Source: Caballeronia turbans (lineage in GTDB: Bacteria > Pseudomonadota > Gammaproteobacteria > Burkholderiales > Burkholderiaceae). Taken from it: a stretch of 64,000 nucleotides of DNA. The notes under the pieces were generated by a model. It made no database searches. It was not told the origin of the DNA and saw only the letters and a list, made by a program, of their open reading frames with translations. Of the stretch, positions 24,477 through 34,625 are shown in pieces (positions within the stretch are counted from its first letter, which is position 1; each line of letters opens with the position of its first letter). A program made the translations under genes and the position numbers. The stretch lies in contig FCOD02000011.1 in NCBI GenBank assembly GCA_001544655.2, forward strand, positions 124,001 through 188,000. Reading direction: 5' to 3'.

Positions 24477-25253
24477 ATGCGCGCAATTATTCTTGCGGCC
24501 GGGATGGGCTTGCGCCTCGTTCAGCCCGAAGGCCAGCAAAAGCCAAAATGTCTGCTCCGTTTTGGCGATGCATCGCTGCTCGAACGTCATCTGCACTTTT
24601 TGAAAGCCGCCGGCGTCGATGAAGTCGTCTTCGTGACCGGCTTCAAGAGCGAGCAGATCGAAGCGGAGCTCGCATCCATCGACTGGAAGCCGAAGACCGA
24701 GATCGTCGTCAACGAGGAATTCACGCTCGGCAGCGTGCTATCCGTGCATACCGCGCGCGACGCGATGACGCGCGGCGGCGATGTCCTGCTGATGGACGCC
24801 GACGTGCTCTACGACGAACGCATCTTCGATCCGCTCGTCGCGGGCGGCGCGGTGAATCGCCTGCTGATCGATCGCGACTTCGAAGCCGGCGACGAACCGG
24901 TGAAGCTGTGCGTCGAGAATGGCGTGCCGGTCGAACTGCGCAAGCAGGTCGCGGCGGGTCTGAAGTACGACACCATCGGCGAATCGGTGGGCTTCTTCCG
25001 CTTCGACGAGAAAGCGGCCACGCGCCTCGCCGAAATCTGCGCCGATTATGTGGCGACGGGCCGTGCGAAGATGCCGCACGAAGAAGCGGTGCGCGACCTG
25101 TTGCTGGAAAAGTCCCACGTGTTCGATATCGCCGACGTGACCGGCGCACCGTGGATCGAAATCGATTTTCAGAACGACGTGAAGCGCGCGGCCGATGAAG
25201 TGCTGCCGCAGTTGAACGCGCTGCGTCAGTTTGCAGGAGCCTCTCAACAATGA
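24477..25253 (+). CDS. LicC-like nucleotidyltransferase, probable CTP:aminoethylphosphonate cytidylyltransferase (258 aa)
   Basis: The signature LAAGMGLRL at the N terminus, with its catalytic Arg, and the following KPKCLL lysine are intact. LMDADVLY supplies the metal-binding Asp, and the C-terminal [14 protein letters not shown] resembles the metal and sugar-site motif of LicC-type choline-phosphate cytidylyltransferases. In this setting the likely substrate is 2-aminoethylphosphonate, giving CMP-aminoethylphosphonate for the membrane transferase. A GAAGGGA ribosome site precedes ATG 24477. The stop overlaps the mutase start by four bases. Confidence 0.8.
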   Translation: MRAIILAAGMGLRLVQPEGQQKPKCLLRFGDASLLERHLHFLKAAGVDEVVFVTGFKSEQIEAELASIDWKPKTEIVVNEEFTLGSVLSVHTARDAMTRGGDVLLMDADVLYDERIFDPLVAGGAVNRLLIDRDFEAGDEPVKLCVENGVPVELRKQVAAGLKYDTIGESVGFFRFDEKAATRLAEICADYVATGRAKMPHEEAVRDLLLEKSHVFDIADVTGAPWIEIDFQNDVKRAADEVLPQLNALRQFAGASQQ

Positions 25254-26947
25254 ACGCACCCGGAAACATTCCCGTCGGCTATTCGCGCACCATGCGCCTG
25301 CGCGAGATGCTGCAAAGCAATCGCCTCGAATTTTTGATGGAGGCGCACAACGGCATTTCGGCGCGCATCGCGAAGGAAGCCGGCTTCAAGGCGATCTGGG
25401 GCTCGGGCCTGTCGATCTCCGCGCAGTTCGGCGTGCGCGACAACAACGAAGCGAGCTGGACGCAGGTCGTCGACAACCTCGAATTCATGGCCGACGCCAG
25501 CGATCTGCCGATCCTGCTCGACGGGGACACCGGCTACGGCAACTTCAACAACGTGCGCCGTCTCGTGAGGAAGCTGGAGCAGCGCGGCATCGCGGGCGTG
25601 TGCATCGAGGACAAGCAGTTTCCGAAGACCAACAGCTTCATCAACGGCGAAGCGCAGCCGCTCGCCGACATCGACGAGTTCTGCGGCAAGATCAAGGCCG
25701 GCAAGGATTCGCAGAGCGATCCGAACTTTTCGATCGTCGCGCGCGTGGAAGCGCTGATCGCCGGCTGGGGGATGGAAGAAGCGCTCAAGCGCGCCGAGGC
25801 GTATCGCCTGGCGGGCGCGGACGCGATCCTGATCCACAGCAAGCTGTCGAAGCCCGACGAGATTCTGACCTTCGCGCGCGAGTGGGCGGGCCGCGGTCCG
25901 CTCGTCATCGTGCCGACGAAGTACTACAGCACGCCGACCGACGCGTTCCGTCAGGCCGGTATCAGCTGCGTGATCTGGGCGAACCATCTGATCCGCGGCG
26001 CCGTATCCGCGATGCAGGCGATCGCGAAGGAAATCCACGACAGCGAGACGCTCGTGAACGTGGAAGACCGCATCGCGTCGGTGAACGAGATCTTCCGTCT
26101 GCAGGACGCCGACGAGTATTCGGCTGCCGAAAACATCTACCTGAGCGCGGCCAACGAAAAGCGCAGCGCGATCGTGCTCGCGGCGAGCCGGGGCGCGGGC
26201 CTCGAGGCGCTGACCGAAGCGCGTCCGAAGGTGATGCTGCCAGTCGCCGGCAAGCCGCTTCTGCGGCATCTCGTCGAGGCGTTCAAGAAGGAAAGCATCA
26301 ACGACATCACCGTGGTCGGCGGTTATCGGGCCGATGCGATCGAGAAGGGCGGCATCCGTCTCGTCGTCAACGAGCGCCATGACACCACGGGCGAGCTCGC
26401 ATCGCTCGCGTGCGCCGTCGGGCACATGAACGGCGACACCGTGATCTCCTACGGCGACCTGCTGTTTCGCAGCTACATCCTGCGCGACCTGACCGAATCG
26501 GACAGCGATTTCTGCGTGGTCGTCGATTCGTCGCAGGCGCCGGAGGCGGGCGCCGCCGCGACCGATTTTGCGTACTGCTCGACCGCCGACGACCGCGCGC
26601 TGTTCGGCCAGAAAGTGTGGCTCGACGGCGTGGTCGGCGCGGGGCAGGCGCTCACGGACGGCCGCGCGCCGCAAGGCCGCTGGATGGGCCTCATCAAGGT
26701 GCGCGCCGGCGCGCGCGAACGCCTGCTCGCGACGCTCGGCACGCTGCAACAGCGCCCGGATTTCGACAAACTCGACATGGCCGCGCTGCTCAACGCGCTG
26801 ATCGCCGCGGGGCAGAAGATCGAAGTGCAATACGTGCACGGCCACTGGCGCGGCGTCAACGACCTCGACGATTTCCGTCGCGCGGGCGATTTCGCCCACG
26901 GGCAGAGCCCCATCGGCTCGGAAGGAACGGAGAACGCCCGTGATTGA
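25250..26947 (+). CDS. Phosphoenolpyruvate mutase fused to a nucleotidyltransferase domain (565 aa)
   Basis: Residues 10-300 form an isocitrate-lyase-superfamily barrel that rearranges phosphoenolpyruvate to phosphonopyruvate, the entry step to C-P compounds. The catalytic [10 protein letters not shown] (120-129) and metal-site [10 protein letters not shown] (89-98) are the mutase-specific forms. Residues 308-560 form a nucleotidyltransferase, but its signature reads LAASRGAGL, with Ser for Gly and Gly for the catalytic Arg, so activity is uncertain; [13 protein letters not shown] and SYGDLL are kept. Fusions of this layout are known in phosphonate clusters. The start overlaps the previous stop (ATGA) and the end overlaps the next GTG by eight bases. 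Confidence 0.93.
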   Translation: MNAPGNIPVGYSRTMRLREMLQSNRLEFLMEAHNGISARIAKEAGFKAIWGSGLSISAQFGVRDNNEASWTQVVDNLEFMADASDLPILLDGDTGYGNFNNVRRLVRKLEQRGIAGVCIEDKQFPKTNSFINGEAQPLADIDEFCGKIKAGKDSQSDPNFSIVARVEALIAGWGMEEALKRAEAYRLAGADAILIHSKLSKPDEILTFAREWAGRGPLVIVPTKYYSTPTDAFRQAGISCVIWANHLIRGAVSAMQAIAKEIHDSETLVNVEDRIASVNEIFRLQDADEYSAAENIYLSAANEKRSAIVLAASRGAGLEALTEARPKVMLPVAGKPLLRHLVEAFKKESINDITVVGGYRADAIEKGGIRLVVNERHDTTGELASLACAVGHMNGDTVISYGDLLFRSYILRDLTESDSDFCVVVDSSQAPEAGAAATDFAYCSTADDRALFGQKVWLDGVVGAGQALTDGRAPQGRWMGLIKVRAGARERLLATLGTLQQRPDFDKLDMAALLNALIAAGQKIEVQYVHGHWRGVNDLDDFRRAGDFAHGQSPIGSEGTENARD

Positions 26948-28097
26948 GGCCGCCCAGTTCGTCGAGGCCGCGCGCGAGCGCGGTTTCGACTGGTACGCGG
27001 GCGTGCCTTGCTCGTTTCTCACGCCCTTCATCAATTACGTGTTGCAGGACGAATCGCTGCACTATGTGTCGGCGGCGAACGAGGGCGATGCGGTCGCGCT
27101 GATCGCGGGGGTCGAACTGGGCGCAAGTCGCAAGCGCAGAGGCATCGCGATGATGCAGAACTCCGGCCTCGGCAATGCGGTGAGCCCGCTGACGTCGCTG
27201 ACATGGACGTTCCGTCTGCCGCAATTGCTGATCGTCACATGGCGCGGCCAGCCGGGCGTTCATGACGAGCCGCAGCACGCGCTGATGGGCCCGATCACCC
27301 CGCAGATGCTCGAGACGATGGAGATTCCGTGGGAGCTGTTCCCGACGGAAGCCGACCAGATCGGCCCGGCGCTCGATCGCGCGACGCAGTACATGGACAG
27401 CACCGGCCGCCCGTATGCGCTCGTCATGCAGAAGGGCAGCGTCGCGCCTTTCGAATTGAAGAACACGGGTTTGTCGGGCGTGCGCGTCAACGCGCATCCC
27501 GCAACGGTGGAGCGCTTCGAAGGCGAGCGCGTGACGCGCCACGAGGCATTGCGCCAGGTCATCGCCAACACGCCCAAGGATTCGACGGTCGTGCTCGCAT
27601 CGACCGGCTTCTGCGGCCGCGAGCTCTACGCGATCGACGACCGCGAGAACCAGCTCTATCTCGTCGGCTCGATGGGCTGTGTCACGCCGATGGCGCTCGG
27701 CCTTGCGCTCTCGCGTCCCGACCTGCGCGTCGTCGCGCTCGACGGCGACGGCGCGGCGCTCATGCGCATGGGCGTCTTCGCGACGCTCGGCGCGTACGGT
27801 CCGTCGAATCTGGTTCACCTGCTGCTCGATAATGGCGCGCACGAATCGACGGGCGGCCAGGCGACGGTTTCGCGCGCAGTCGATTTTGCATCGATCGCGT
27901 CGGCGTGCGGCTACGCGCTCGCGCTCGACGGTGACGATATCGGCGTGATCGATCGTCTTTTCGATGCGAAAGATGTGAACGGCGCGCGTTTCGCGCGTCT
28001 GTCGATCAGGACGGGCACGCCGGGCGATTTGCCGCGCCCGAAGATCACGCCCGAGGACGTGCGTGCGCGCTTGCAACAACACATTGGAGGCCGTTGA
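26940..28097 (+). CDS. Phosphonopyruvate decarboxylase (385 aa)
   Basis: This thiamine diphosphate enzyme decarboxylates phosphonopyruvate to phosphonoacetaldehyde, pulling the unfavourable mutase reaction forward. The N-terminal half has the [17 protein letters not shown] segment with the catalytic Glu, and the C-terminal half has [12 protein letters not shown] and [13 protein letters not shown], the TPP- and Mg-binding motif. The length suits the single-chain family. A GTG start at 26940 is chosen since it gives the conserved N terminus and overlaps the mutase gene. The stop overlaps the aminotransferase start by one base. Confidence 0.92.
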   Translation: MIEAAQFVEAARERGFDWYAGVPCSFLTPFINYVLQDESLHYVSAANEGDAVALIAGVELGASRKRRGIAMMQNSGLGNAVSPLTSLTWTFRLPQLLIVTWRGQPGVHDEPQHALMGPITPQMLETMEIPWELFPTEADQIGPALDRATQYMDSTGRPYALVMQKGSVAPFELKNTGLSGVRVNAHPATVERFEGERVTRHEALRQVIANTPKDSTVVLASTGFCGRELYAIDDRENQLYLVGSMGCVTPMALGLALSRPDLRVVALDGDGAALMRMGVFATLGAYGPSNLVHLLLDNGAHESTGGQATVSRAVDFASIASACGYALALDGDDIGVIDRLFDAKDVNGARFARLSIRTGTPGDLPRPKITPEDVRARLQQHIGGR

Positions 28098-29161
28098 TGC
28101 TGCTGCTCAATCCCGGTCCTGTCACGCTGAGCGAACGCGTGCGCAAGAGCCTGCTGCAAACCGACTTGTGCCATCGCGAGCCGGAGTTTTTCGACTTGCA
28201 GGATGAGGCGCGCAAGCGTCTCGTCGCCGCTTACGAACTCGATCCGTCCGTCTGGAGCGCCGTGCTGATGACGGGTTCGGGCACCGCCGCGGTCGAAAGC
28301 ATGATCGCCGGTCTCGTGCCGGAAGGCGGGCGCTTGCTCGTCGTCGAAAACGGCGTGTATGGCGATCGCATCGCGCAGATCGCAAAGCAATACGGCATCG
28401 AGTACGAGGTCGCCAAATACGAGTGGATGCAGGCGCCGGATATCGACGCGATCATCGCGCTGCTCGACAGCAAGCCGTTCACGAACGTCGCGATCATCCA
28501 TCACGAAACGACCACCGGCCGCCTGAACGCGATCGATCAGTTGTCCCGCGCGTGCAAGGAGCGCGGCCTCGGCCTGCTGCTCGACGCGGTGAGCAGCTTC
28601 GGCGCCGAAGCGATCGACTTCGACGGCGGCGGCATCGCCGCGATCGCCGCGACCGCGAACAAGTGCCTGCACGGCGTGCCGGGCGCGGCGTTCGTCATCG
28701 CGCGCCGCGATGCGCTGGCGAAGTCGGCGAGCCGCAACTACTACCTCGGCATCGCGCGTCTCGCAAAGTTGCAGGACGAGCGCAATACGCCGTTCACGCC
28801 GTCGGTGCATGCGTATTACGCGCTCGTCGAAGCGTTGCGCGAGTTCGAAGAGGAAGGCGGCTGGCGCGCGCGTCACGCGCGGTATGCAAAGCTCGCGGAG
28901 CAGGTCCGCTCGGGACTGGCTGCGCTCGGCATCGACAGCGCGTTGTCGCCCGAGGAGTCGTCGGTCGTGCTGCGGGCGTACCGGCTGCCTGCGGGCGTCA
29001 CGTACGACAAGCTGCACGATGCGCTCAAGGCGAAAGGCTTCGTGATCTATGCGGGGCAGGGCGGGTTGTCGAAGGAACTGTTCCGCATTTCGACGATGGG
29101 CGCGGTCGATGCCAACGACATGGACCGGCTGATCTCGTCGTTCGTCGAGTTGCTGCGCTGA
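28097..29161 (+). CDS. 2-aminoethylphosphonate aminotransferase, PhnW-like (354 aa)
   Basis: This PLP class V aminotransferase interconverts phosphonoacetaldehyde and 2-aminoethylphosphonate; its operon partners imply the biosynthetic direction. The PLP lysine is Lys189 in TANKCLHGVPG, Asp163 holds the pyridine nitrogen, and LNPGPVTL begins the protein as in PhnW. GGAGG (28086-28090) lies six bases before ATG 28097, and this start is preferred over the TTG three bases earlier. It is the last gene of the operon. No phosphonatase (phnX) or other degradation gene is nearby. Confidence 0.92.
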   Translation: MLLLNPGPVTLSERVRKSLLQTDLCHREPEFFDLQDEARKRLVAAYELDPSVWSAVLMTGSGTAAVESMIAGLVPEGGRLLVVENGVYGDRIAQIAKQYGIEYEVAKYEWMQAPDIDAIIALLDSKPFTNVAIIHHETTTGRLNAIDQLSRACKERGLGLLLDAVSSFGAEAIDFDGGGIAAIAATANKCLHGVPGAAFVIARRDALAKSASRNYYLGIARLAKLQDERNTPFTPSVHAYYALVEALREFEEEGGWRARHARYAKLAEQVRSGLAALGIDSALSPEESSVVLRAYRLPAGVTYDKLHDALKAKGFVIYAGQGGLSKELFRISTMGAVDANDMDRLISSFVELLR

Positions 29162-29173
29162 GTCGCGAGCCGC

Positions 29174-29611
29174 TCACTGCTTGCAAAAAATCGCCGTAAT
29201 GAAGGGCGCGACGTGGTGCACATCCGCGTCGCTGCCCGCGGCGCGCACCTGCTGTTCGACCTCTTTATCGCCGCCCCACACGACCGCGCCGTAAGCGGAA
29301 TCGGCGATCGGCTCGCCCTTGCCGGGCCTGAAGATCGGGTCGTCCTTCTGGTAGGCGACGACCACATAGACCTTGAAGCCATAAGCCGTCAGCGTCGCGC
29401 CTTTCACGGGCTTGAACGCGTTGACGGAGTTCGGCTCCACGCGCATCGGCCTGGTTTCCAGCAGTCCGTCTCGCTGCAACGGCGCGACGAAATCATGCGC
29501 GGTCGATTTGCAGTCGAGTTGCGCATCGATCGGCTTCGCATGCGCGAGCGCACCGAGCGACGCGAGCGTCACGGTCAGCGCGATTCGGGAGGTTCGGGCG
29601 ACGTGCTTCAT
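29174..29611 (-). CDS. Exported protein of unknown function (145 aa)
   Basis: A typical signal peptide ends at Ala-His-Ala near residue 25. The mature domain of about 120 residues has two cysteines (in LDCKS and the C-terminal FCKQ) that could pair, so it is probably periplasmic. I recognise no family. It converges on the phosphonate operon with only 12 bases between stops and is separated from guaD by a terminator, so it is likely monocistronic. Confidence 0.7.
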   Translation of the reverse strand: MKHVARTSRIALTVTLASLGALAHAKPIDAQLDCKSTAHDFVAPLQRDGLLETRPMRVEPNSVNAFKPVKGATLTAYGFKVYVVVAYQKDDPIFRPGKGEPIADSAYGAVVWGGDKEVEQQVRAAGSDADVHHVAPFITAIFCKQ

Positions 29612-29714
29612 GTTGACACGATGTTCAGGACAGCTTGCACTTTAACGAGATTGCAATAAATCTGCACGAAACATCGAGCGAATCGTCGTGGCGCGTGGTC
29701 GATCCAACGAAAAA

Positions 29715-29732
29715 AGCGGCCCGCAGGCCGCT
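29715..29732 (-). terminator. Rho-independent terminator of the purine operon
   Basis: AGCGGCC and GGCCGCT pair around a CGCA loop and are followed on the minus strand by a run of T (plus-strand A residues 29710-29715), about 25 bases past the guaD stop. Confidence 0.85.
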
Positions 29733-29757
29733 CATCGGATGAAGCGTCGAGGGCGCG

Positions 29758-31086
29758 TCAGGCCGCCAGCTCCAGCTTCGCCGTGTTGCGCGTGTCGCGC
29801 GAATGCACGCGCTTGCCGGCTGCGTAGGTTTCGAACACCGCGCGATCGTCGCCGAGCAGCGCGAACGCGAACAGCAGTTCTTCCAGCGATTCCGTGCGTG
29901 AGGTGCGGCGCGCGAGCAGCGGCGTCGCGTTCGGATCGAGCACGACGAAGTCCGCTTCGCTGCCGGGGCGAAGCGTGCCGATCCTGTCGTCGAGTTCGAG
30001 CACTTGTGCGGCGCCCGTCGTGGCGAGCCAGAACATGCGCGTCGCGGTCAGATGATGGCCGGTCAGGCGCGCGACCTTGTGCGCTTCGTTCATCGTCTGC
30101 AGCATGGAGAACGACGTGCCGCCGCCCACGTCCGTCGCGAGCGCCACGGGCATGTTCGACGCGCCCGCCTTCTCGAAGTCGAACAGGCCGCTGCCGAGGA
30201 ACAGATTCGATGTCGGGCAGTGCGATGCCACCGCGCCCGTTTCCGCCATGCGCTCGCGATCGCGGTCATCGAGATAAATGCAGTGGCCGTACACCGCCCG
30301 GCGACGCAAGAGTCCGTAGTGATCGTAAATGTCGAGATAGCTGCGATGCCCCGGAAAGAGGCTCTCGACCCATTTGATCTCATCCGTGTTTTCCGCGACG
30401 TGGCTCTGGATGAACACGTCCTGATGCTGCTGCGCGAGCGCGCCGCACGCTTCGAGTTGCGCTTGCGTCGATGTCGGCGCGAAACGCGGCGTCAGCGCGT
30501 AATGCTGACGGCCGCGGCCATGCCAGCGCGCGATGAGTTCCGCGCTGTCGTCGTAGCCGGATTGCGCCGTGTCGCGCAGAAACTCGGGGCAGTTGCGATC
30601 CATCAGCACCTTGCCCGCGACCATGCGCAGATTGCGCGCCTCGCTTTCGGTGAAGAACGCATCGGCGGATTGCTTGTGCACCGTGCAGTAGACGAGCGCC
30701 GTCGTCGTGCCGCAGGCGAGCAGTTCGTCGATGAAAAAGCTCGCCGTTTCACGCGCGACCGCCGGATTCTCGAAGCCGCGCTCCGTCGGAAACGTGTACG
30801 TGTTGAGCCACGGCAGCAGCCCCGGCGCGGGCGACGCGATCATGTCCGTCTGCGGATAGTGAATGTGCGAGTCGATGAAACCCGGCGCGATCAGCTTGTC
30901 GCGCATGGTGTGGACGGTCGCGTCGGGGCTGAGCCGCTCGCGCAGCGACGCATACGCGCCTGCCGCGACCACTTTGCCGTCCTCGACGATCAGAAGGCCA
31001 TCGGCCTCGTAGACCGCGCCGTCAGCGGCATGCGCGGGATCTTCCCGAAAGGTCAGCAACTGGGCGCGGTAGGCGGTTTGAGTCAT
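29758..31086 (-). CDS. guaD: Guanine deaminase (442 aa)
   Basis: This amidohydrolase turns guanine into xanthine. The metal motif GFIDSHIHYPQ holds two zinc-binding His residues, QSHVAE and YGHCIYL supply further ligands, and ALATDVGGG provides the last Asp. Length matches bacterial GuaD. It is the final gene of the purine operon and feeds xanthine to the XdhAB dehydrogenase encoded at its start. Confidence 0.93.
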   Translation of the reverse strand: MTQTAYRAQLLTFREDPAHAADGAVYEADGLLIVEDGKVVAAGAYASLRERLSPDATVHTMRDKLIAPGFIDSHIHYPQTDMIASPAPGLLPWLNTYTFPTERGFENPAVARETASFFIDELLACGTTTALVYCTVHKQSADAFFTESEARNLRMVAGKVLMDRNCPEFLRDTAQSGYDDSAELIARWHGRGRQHYALTPRFAPTSTQAQLEACGALAQQHQDVFIQSHVAENTDEIKWVESLFPGHRSYLDIYDHYGLLRRRAVYGHCIYLDDRDRERMAETGAVASHCPTSNLFLGSGLFDFEKAGASNMPVALATDVGGGTSFSMLQTMNEAHKVARLTGHHLTATRMFWLATTGAAQVLELDDRIGTLRPGSEADFVVLDPNATPLLARRTSRTESLEELLFAFALLGDDRAVFETYAAGKRVHSRDTRNTAKLELAA

Positions 31087-31110
31087 GATGCAACGTCTCC
31101 GTTTCTGGGT

Positions 31111-32484
31111 TTAAAGCTGTGAAAGCAGCACTAGAGAAAAGGCAGCGATGATCCACATCGCCGGCTTGATTTCCTTCGCGCGCCCCGTGGCCGACTTCAG
31201 CACGACGAACGCGAGAAAGCCGTACGCGACGCCATCGGTGATCGAGTAGGTCAGCGGGATCAGGATCATCGCGAGGAACGCGGGAATGGCTTCATCGAAG
31301 CGATGCCATTCGATCTGCGTGATCGCTTCCATCATGAACACGCCGACGAGCACGAGCGCGGGCGCGGTCGCGATCGCCGGAACGAGCGACAGGAGCGGCG
31401 AGAGAAACAGGAAGGGCAAAAAGCACAGGCCCGCGACGACGGCGACGAGGCCCGTGCGCCCGCCCGCAGAAATGCCTGCCGCCGATTCGATATACGCGTT
31501 CGCCGGGCTCGTGCCGAGCGGCGCGGAAACGAGCGCGGCGAAGGAATCGACCATCATCGACTGGCGGATGTTGCGCGGATTGCCGTCCGAGTCGTAAAGC
31601 TTGCCTGCTTCGGATATCGCCATGAACGTGGAGAGCGCGTCGAAGAACGACGTGAACAGCATCACGAAGATGAACGGCCAGTAGACGACCTTCAGCGAGC
31701 CGACGAGATCGAGCTGGCCGATCGCGGAAAAATCCGGCGCGGCGAACAGCCCGTTCCAGTTGACGAGCGTCTTCGTGGCGATCGCGGCGGGCCAGTATGC
31801 GGTGCCGTCGCCCCAGAAGCGGCCGATCGGAATCGAGATGACGGTCGTGAACACGATGCCGAGCATCAGCGCGCCGGTGACCTTGCGGGCGACGAGAATC
31901 GTCGTGACCGCGAGACCGATCAGGAACGTGATGACGACGGGATTCAGCGACGCCGAATGCACGATTGTCACCGGGTCGCCGACGACGAACTTCGCGTTCA
32001 CGAGGCCGATGAGGCTGATGAACAGACCGATGCCGCACGACACCGCGTGCCGCAGATTCGCGGGAATCGCATCGACGACGAGCTTGCGCGCGTTGAACAC
32101 CGCGAGCACCGCGAAGATCACGCCGGACCAGAACACGCAGCCGAGCGCGGTTTGCCACGGCATTTTGCCGCCGTGAACCATGACGAACGCGAAGAGCGCG
32201 TTCATGCCCATGCCGGGCGCGACGAGCACCGGATTGCGCGCGTAGAGGCCCATCGCGCAACTGCCGAGAAAGCTGACGATGACGGTCGCCGTCAGCGCGG
32301 CCGGAAACGGCACGCCCGCCGCCGACAAAATGCCCGGATTGACGACGATGATGTACATCGCCGTGAGGAACGTCGTGATGCCCGCGACGATTTCCGTCTT
32401 CGTGCGCGAGCCCGCGGCGCGAATGCCGAAGAAGCGCTCGAGCGCGGTCGCGTCGCGTTGTGGAGTTGTTGCTGTGGTTTCCAT
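31111..32484 (-). CDS. AzgA-like purine permease, NCS2 family (457 aa)
   Basis: This inner-membrane proton symporter probably imports adenine, guanine or hypoxanthine. It has 12-14 hydrophobic segments and AzgA-subfamily motifs: GITTFLTAMYIIVVNPGIL near the N terminus, APGMGMNALFAF, and TSFFDALSTFMAIS followed by APLGTSPANAYIESAAGI. It lies nine bases downstream of the adenine deaminase gene and 24 bases before guaD, so uptake and deamination are co-expressed. The exact substrate among purine bases cannot be read from sequence. Confidence 0.9.
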   Translation of the reverse strand: METTATTPQRDATALERFFGIRAAGSRTKTEIVAGITTFLTAMYIIVVNPGILSAAGVPFPAALTATVIVSFLGSCAMGLYARNPVLVAPGMGMNALFAFVMVHGGKMPWQTALGCVFWSGVIFAVLAVFNARKLVVDAIPANLRHAVSCGIGLFISLIGLVNAKFVVGDPVTIVHSASLNPVVITFLIGLAVTTILVARKVTGALMLGIVFTTVISIPIGRFWGDGTAYWPAAIATKTLVNWNGLFAAPDFSAIGQLDLVGSLKVVYWPFIFVMLFTSFFDALSTFMAISEAGKLYDSDGNPRNIRQSMMVDSFAALVSAPLGTSPANAYIESAAGISAGGRTGLVAVVAGLCFLPFLFLSPLLSLVPAIATAPALVLVGVFMMEAITQIEWHRFDEAIPAFLAMILIPLTYSITDGVAYGFLAFVVLKSATGRAKEIKPAMWIIAAFSLVLLSQL

Positions 32485-32493
32485 GCTTGTTCT

Positions 32494-33537
<1,044 letters not shown>

Positions 33538-33556
33538 CTACGGTTGTGCCTGTGGG

Positions 33557-34585
33557 TCAGGCGGTCTGTTGCGACGACGCGTGGCTCGAAGCGTTGGCTT
33601 CGACCGCCTGCAGCAGTTGGGCTGCCGCTGCAACGGCGATCACTTCGGGCGCCTTGTCGACGATGCCGTCGATGCCGATCGGACACACCATCCTCGCGAT
33701 GCGCGCGGGGTCGATCCCGCGCGCCGCGAGCCGATGCTCGAACTGCTTCTTCTTCGCAAACGAGCCGATCATGCCGAAGAACGCGAAGTCGCCGCGTCTG
33801 AGAATGCACTCCGCCAGCGCGAGATCCACCGTGTGGTTGTGCGTCATCACGATGAAGTACGCGTTGGGCGGCGCATTGTCGACGGCTTCATCGGGCGCGC
33901 CGTTCGGCTCGATCGTTACGTTTTCCGGCACGGACTGCGGCGCGGCGAACTGGCCGAAGCCGGCGGCGTCCCGCTCGTCGACCCAGGTGACGTGACAGGG
34001 CAGCGTCGCGAGCACGCGCACGAGCGCCGCGCCAACGTGTCCCGCGCCGAACAGCACGACCTGGAAATCGCGCGGCGCGATGGTTTCGGTCAGGAGCGCG
34101 CCGCTCTCGTCGAAACCGGCGCCGTCCCACAAGAGGCAGTCGGCGTCGGTCGCGCCCGGTTCGGGGTCGGAGAGCATGACGGCATCGGGCATCGGCGCGA
34201 ACGAGACGCTGCGCACGGTCGACAAACCCTGCGCGGTGCGCTTCGCAAGCGTCGTCACCCAGTTCAGATCGGATACGTCGAGCCGCTCGAACGCCAGCAC
34301 GACCGCGCCGCCGCAGCACTGGCCGAGGCTCGGGCCCAGAGCGAAACGCTCCAGCCGCCTCATGCGCGGGCTGCGCATGCCGTCCTTCAGCACTTGCCGT
34401 GCGGTCTCGATGGCCTTCCATTCCAGATGGCCGCCGCCGATCGTGTAGCGCGCGTCCTCGCGCGTGACGATCATCTTCGTGCCCGGCTCGCGCGGCGCGG
34501 AGCCTTCGACACGCGCGACCGTCACGAGCACGACGGCGTCGCCGTGCGCGAGCAGGTGTTGCAGGTCGTTCAGCCAAACTTGCAT
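33557..34585 (-). CDS. xdhC: XdhC, molybdenum cofactor insertion protein for xanthine dehydrogenase (342 aa)
   Basis: XdhC binds molybdenum cofactor, helps sulfurate it and delivers it to the XdhB subunit. The N-terminal XdhC/CoxI domain has VARVEGSAPREPGTKMIV and SLGQCCGG, with conserved cysteines. The C-terminal Rossmann-like domain has VVLFGAGHVGAAL and MTHNHTVDLAL. GGAG lies about nine bases before ATG 34585. It follows xdhB by 40 bases. Confidence 0.93.
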   Translation of the reverse strand: MQVWLNDLQHLLAHGDAVVLVTVARVEGSAPREPGTKMIVTREDARYTIGGGHLEWKAIETARQVLKDGMRSPRMRRLERFALGPSLGQCCGGAVVLAFERLDVSDLNWVTTLAKRTAQGLSTVRSVSFAPMPDAVMLSDPEPGATDADCLLWDGAGFDESGALLTETIAPRDFQVVLFGAGHVGAALVRVLATLPCHVTWVDERDAAGFGQFAAPQSVPENVTIEPNGAPDEAVDNAPPNAYFIVMTHNHTVDLALAECILRRGDFAFFGMIGSFAKKKQFEHRLAARGIDPARIARMVCPIGIDGIVDKAPEVIAVAAAAQLLQAVEANASSHASSQQTA

Positions 34586-34625
34586 CGGTGAGCTCCAGAA
34601 ATGTCGGTTTGCGTCGTTGCAGGCG

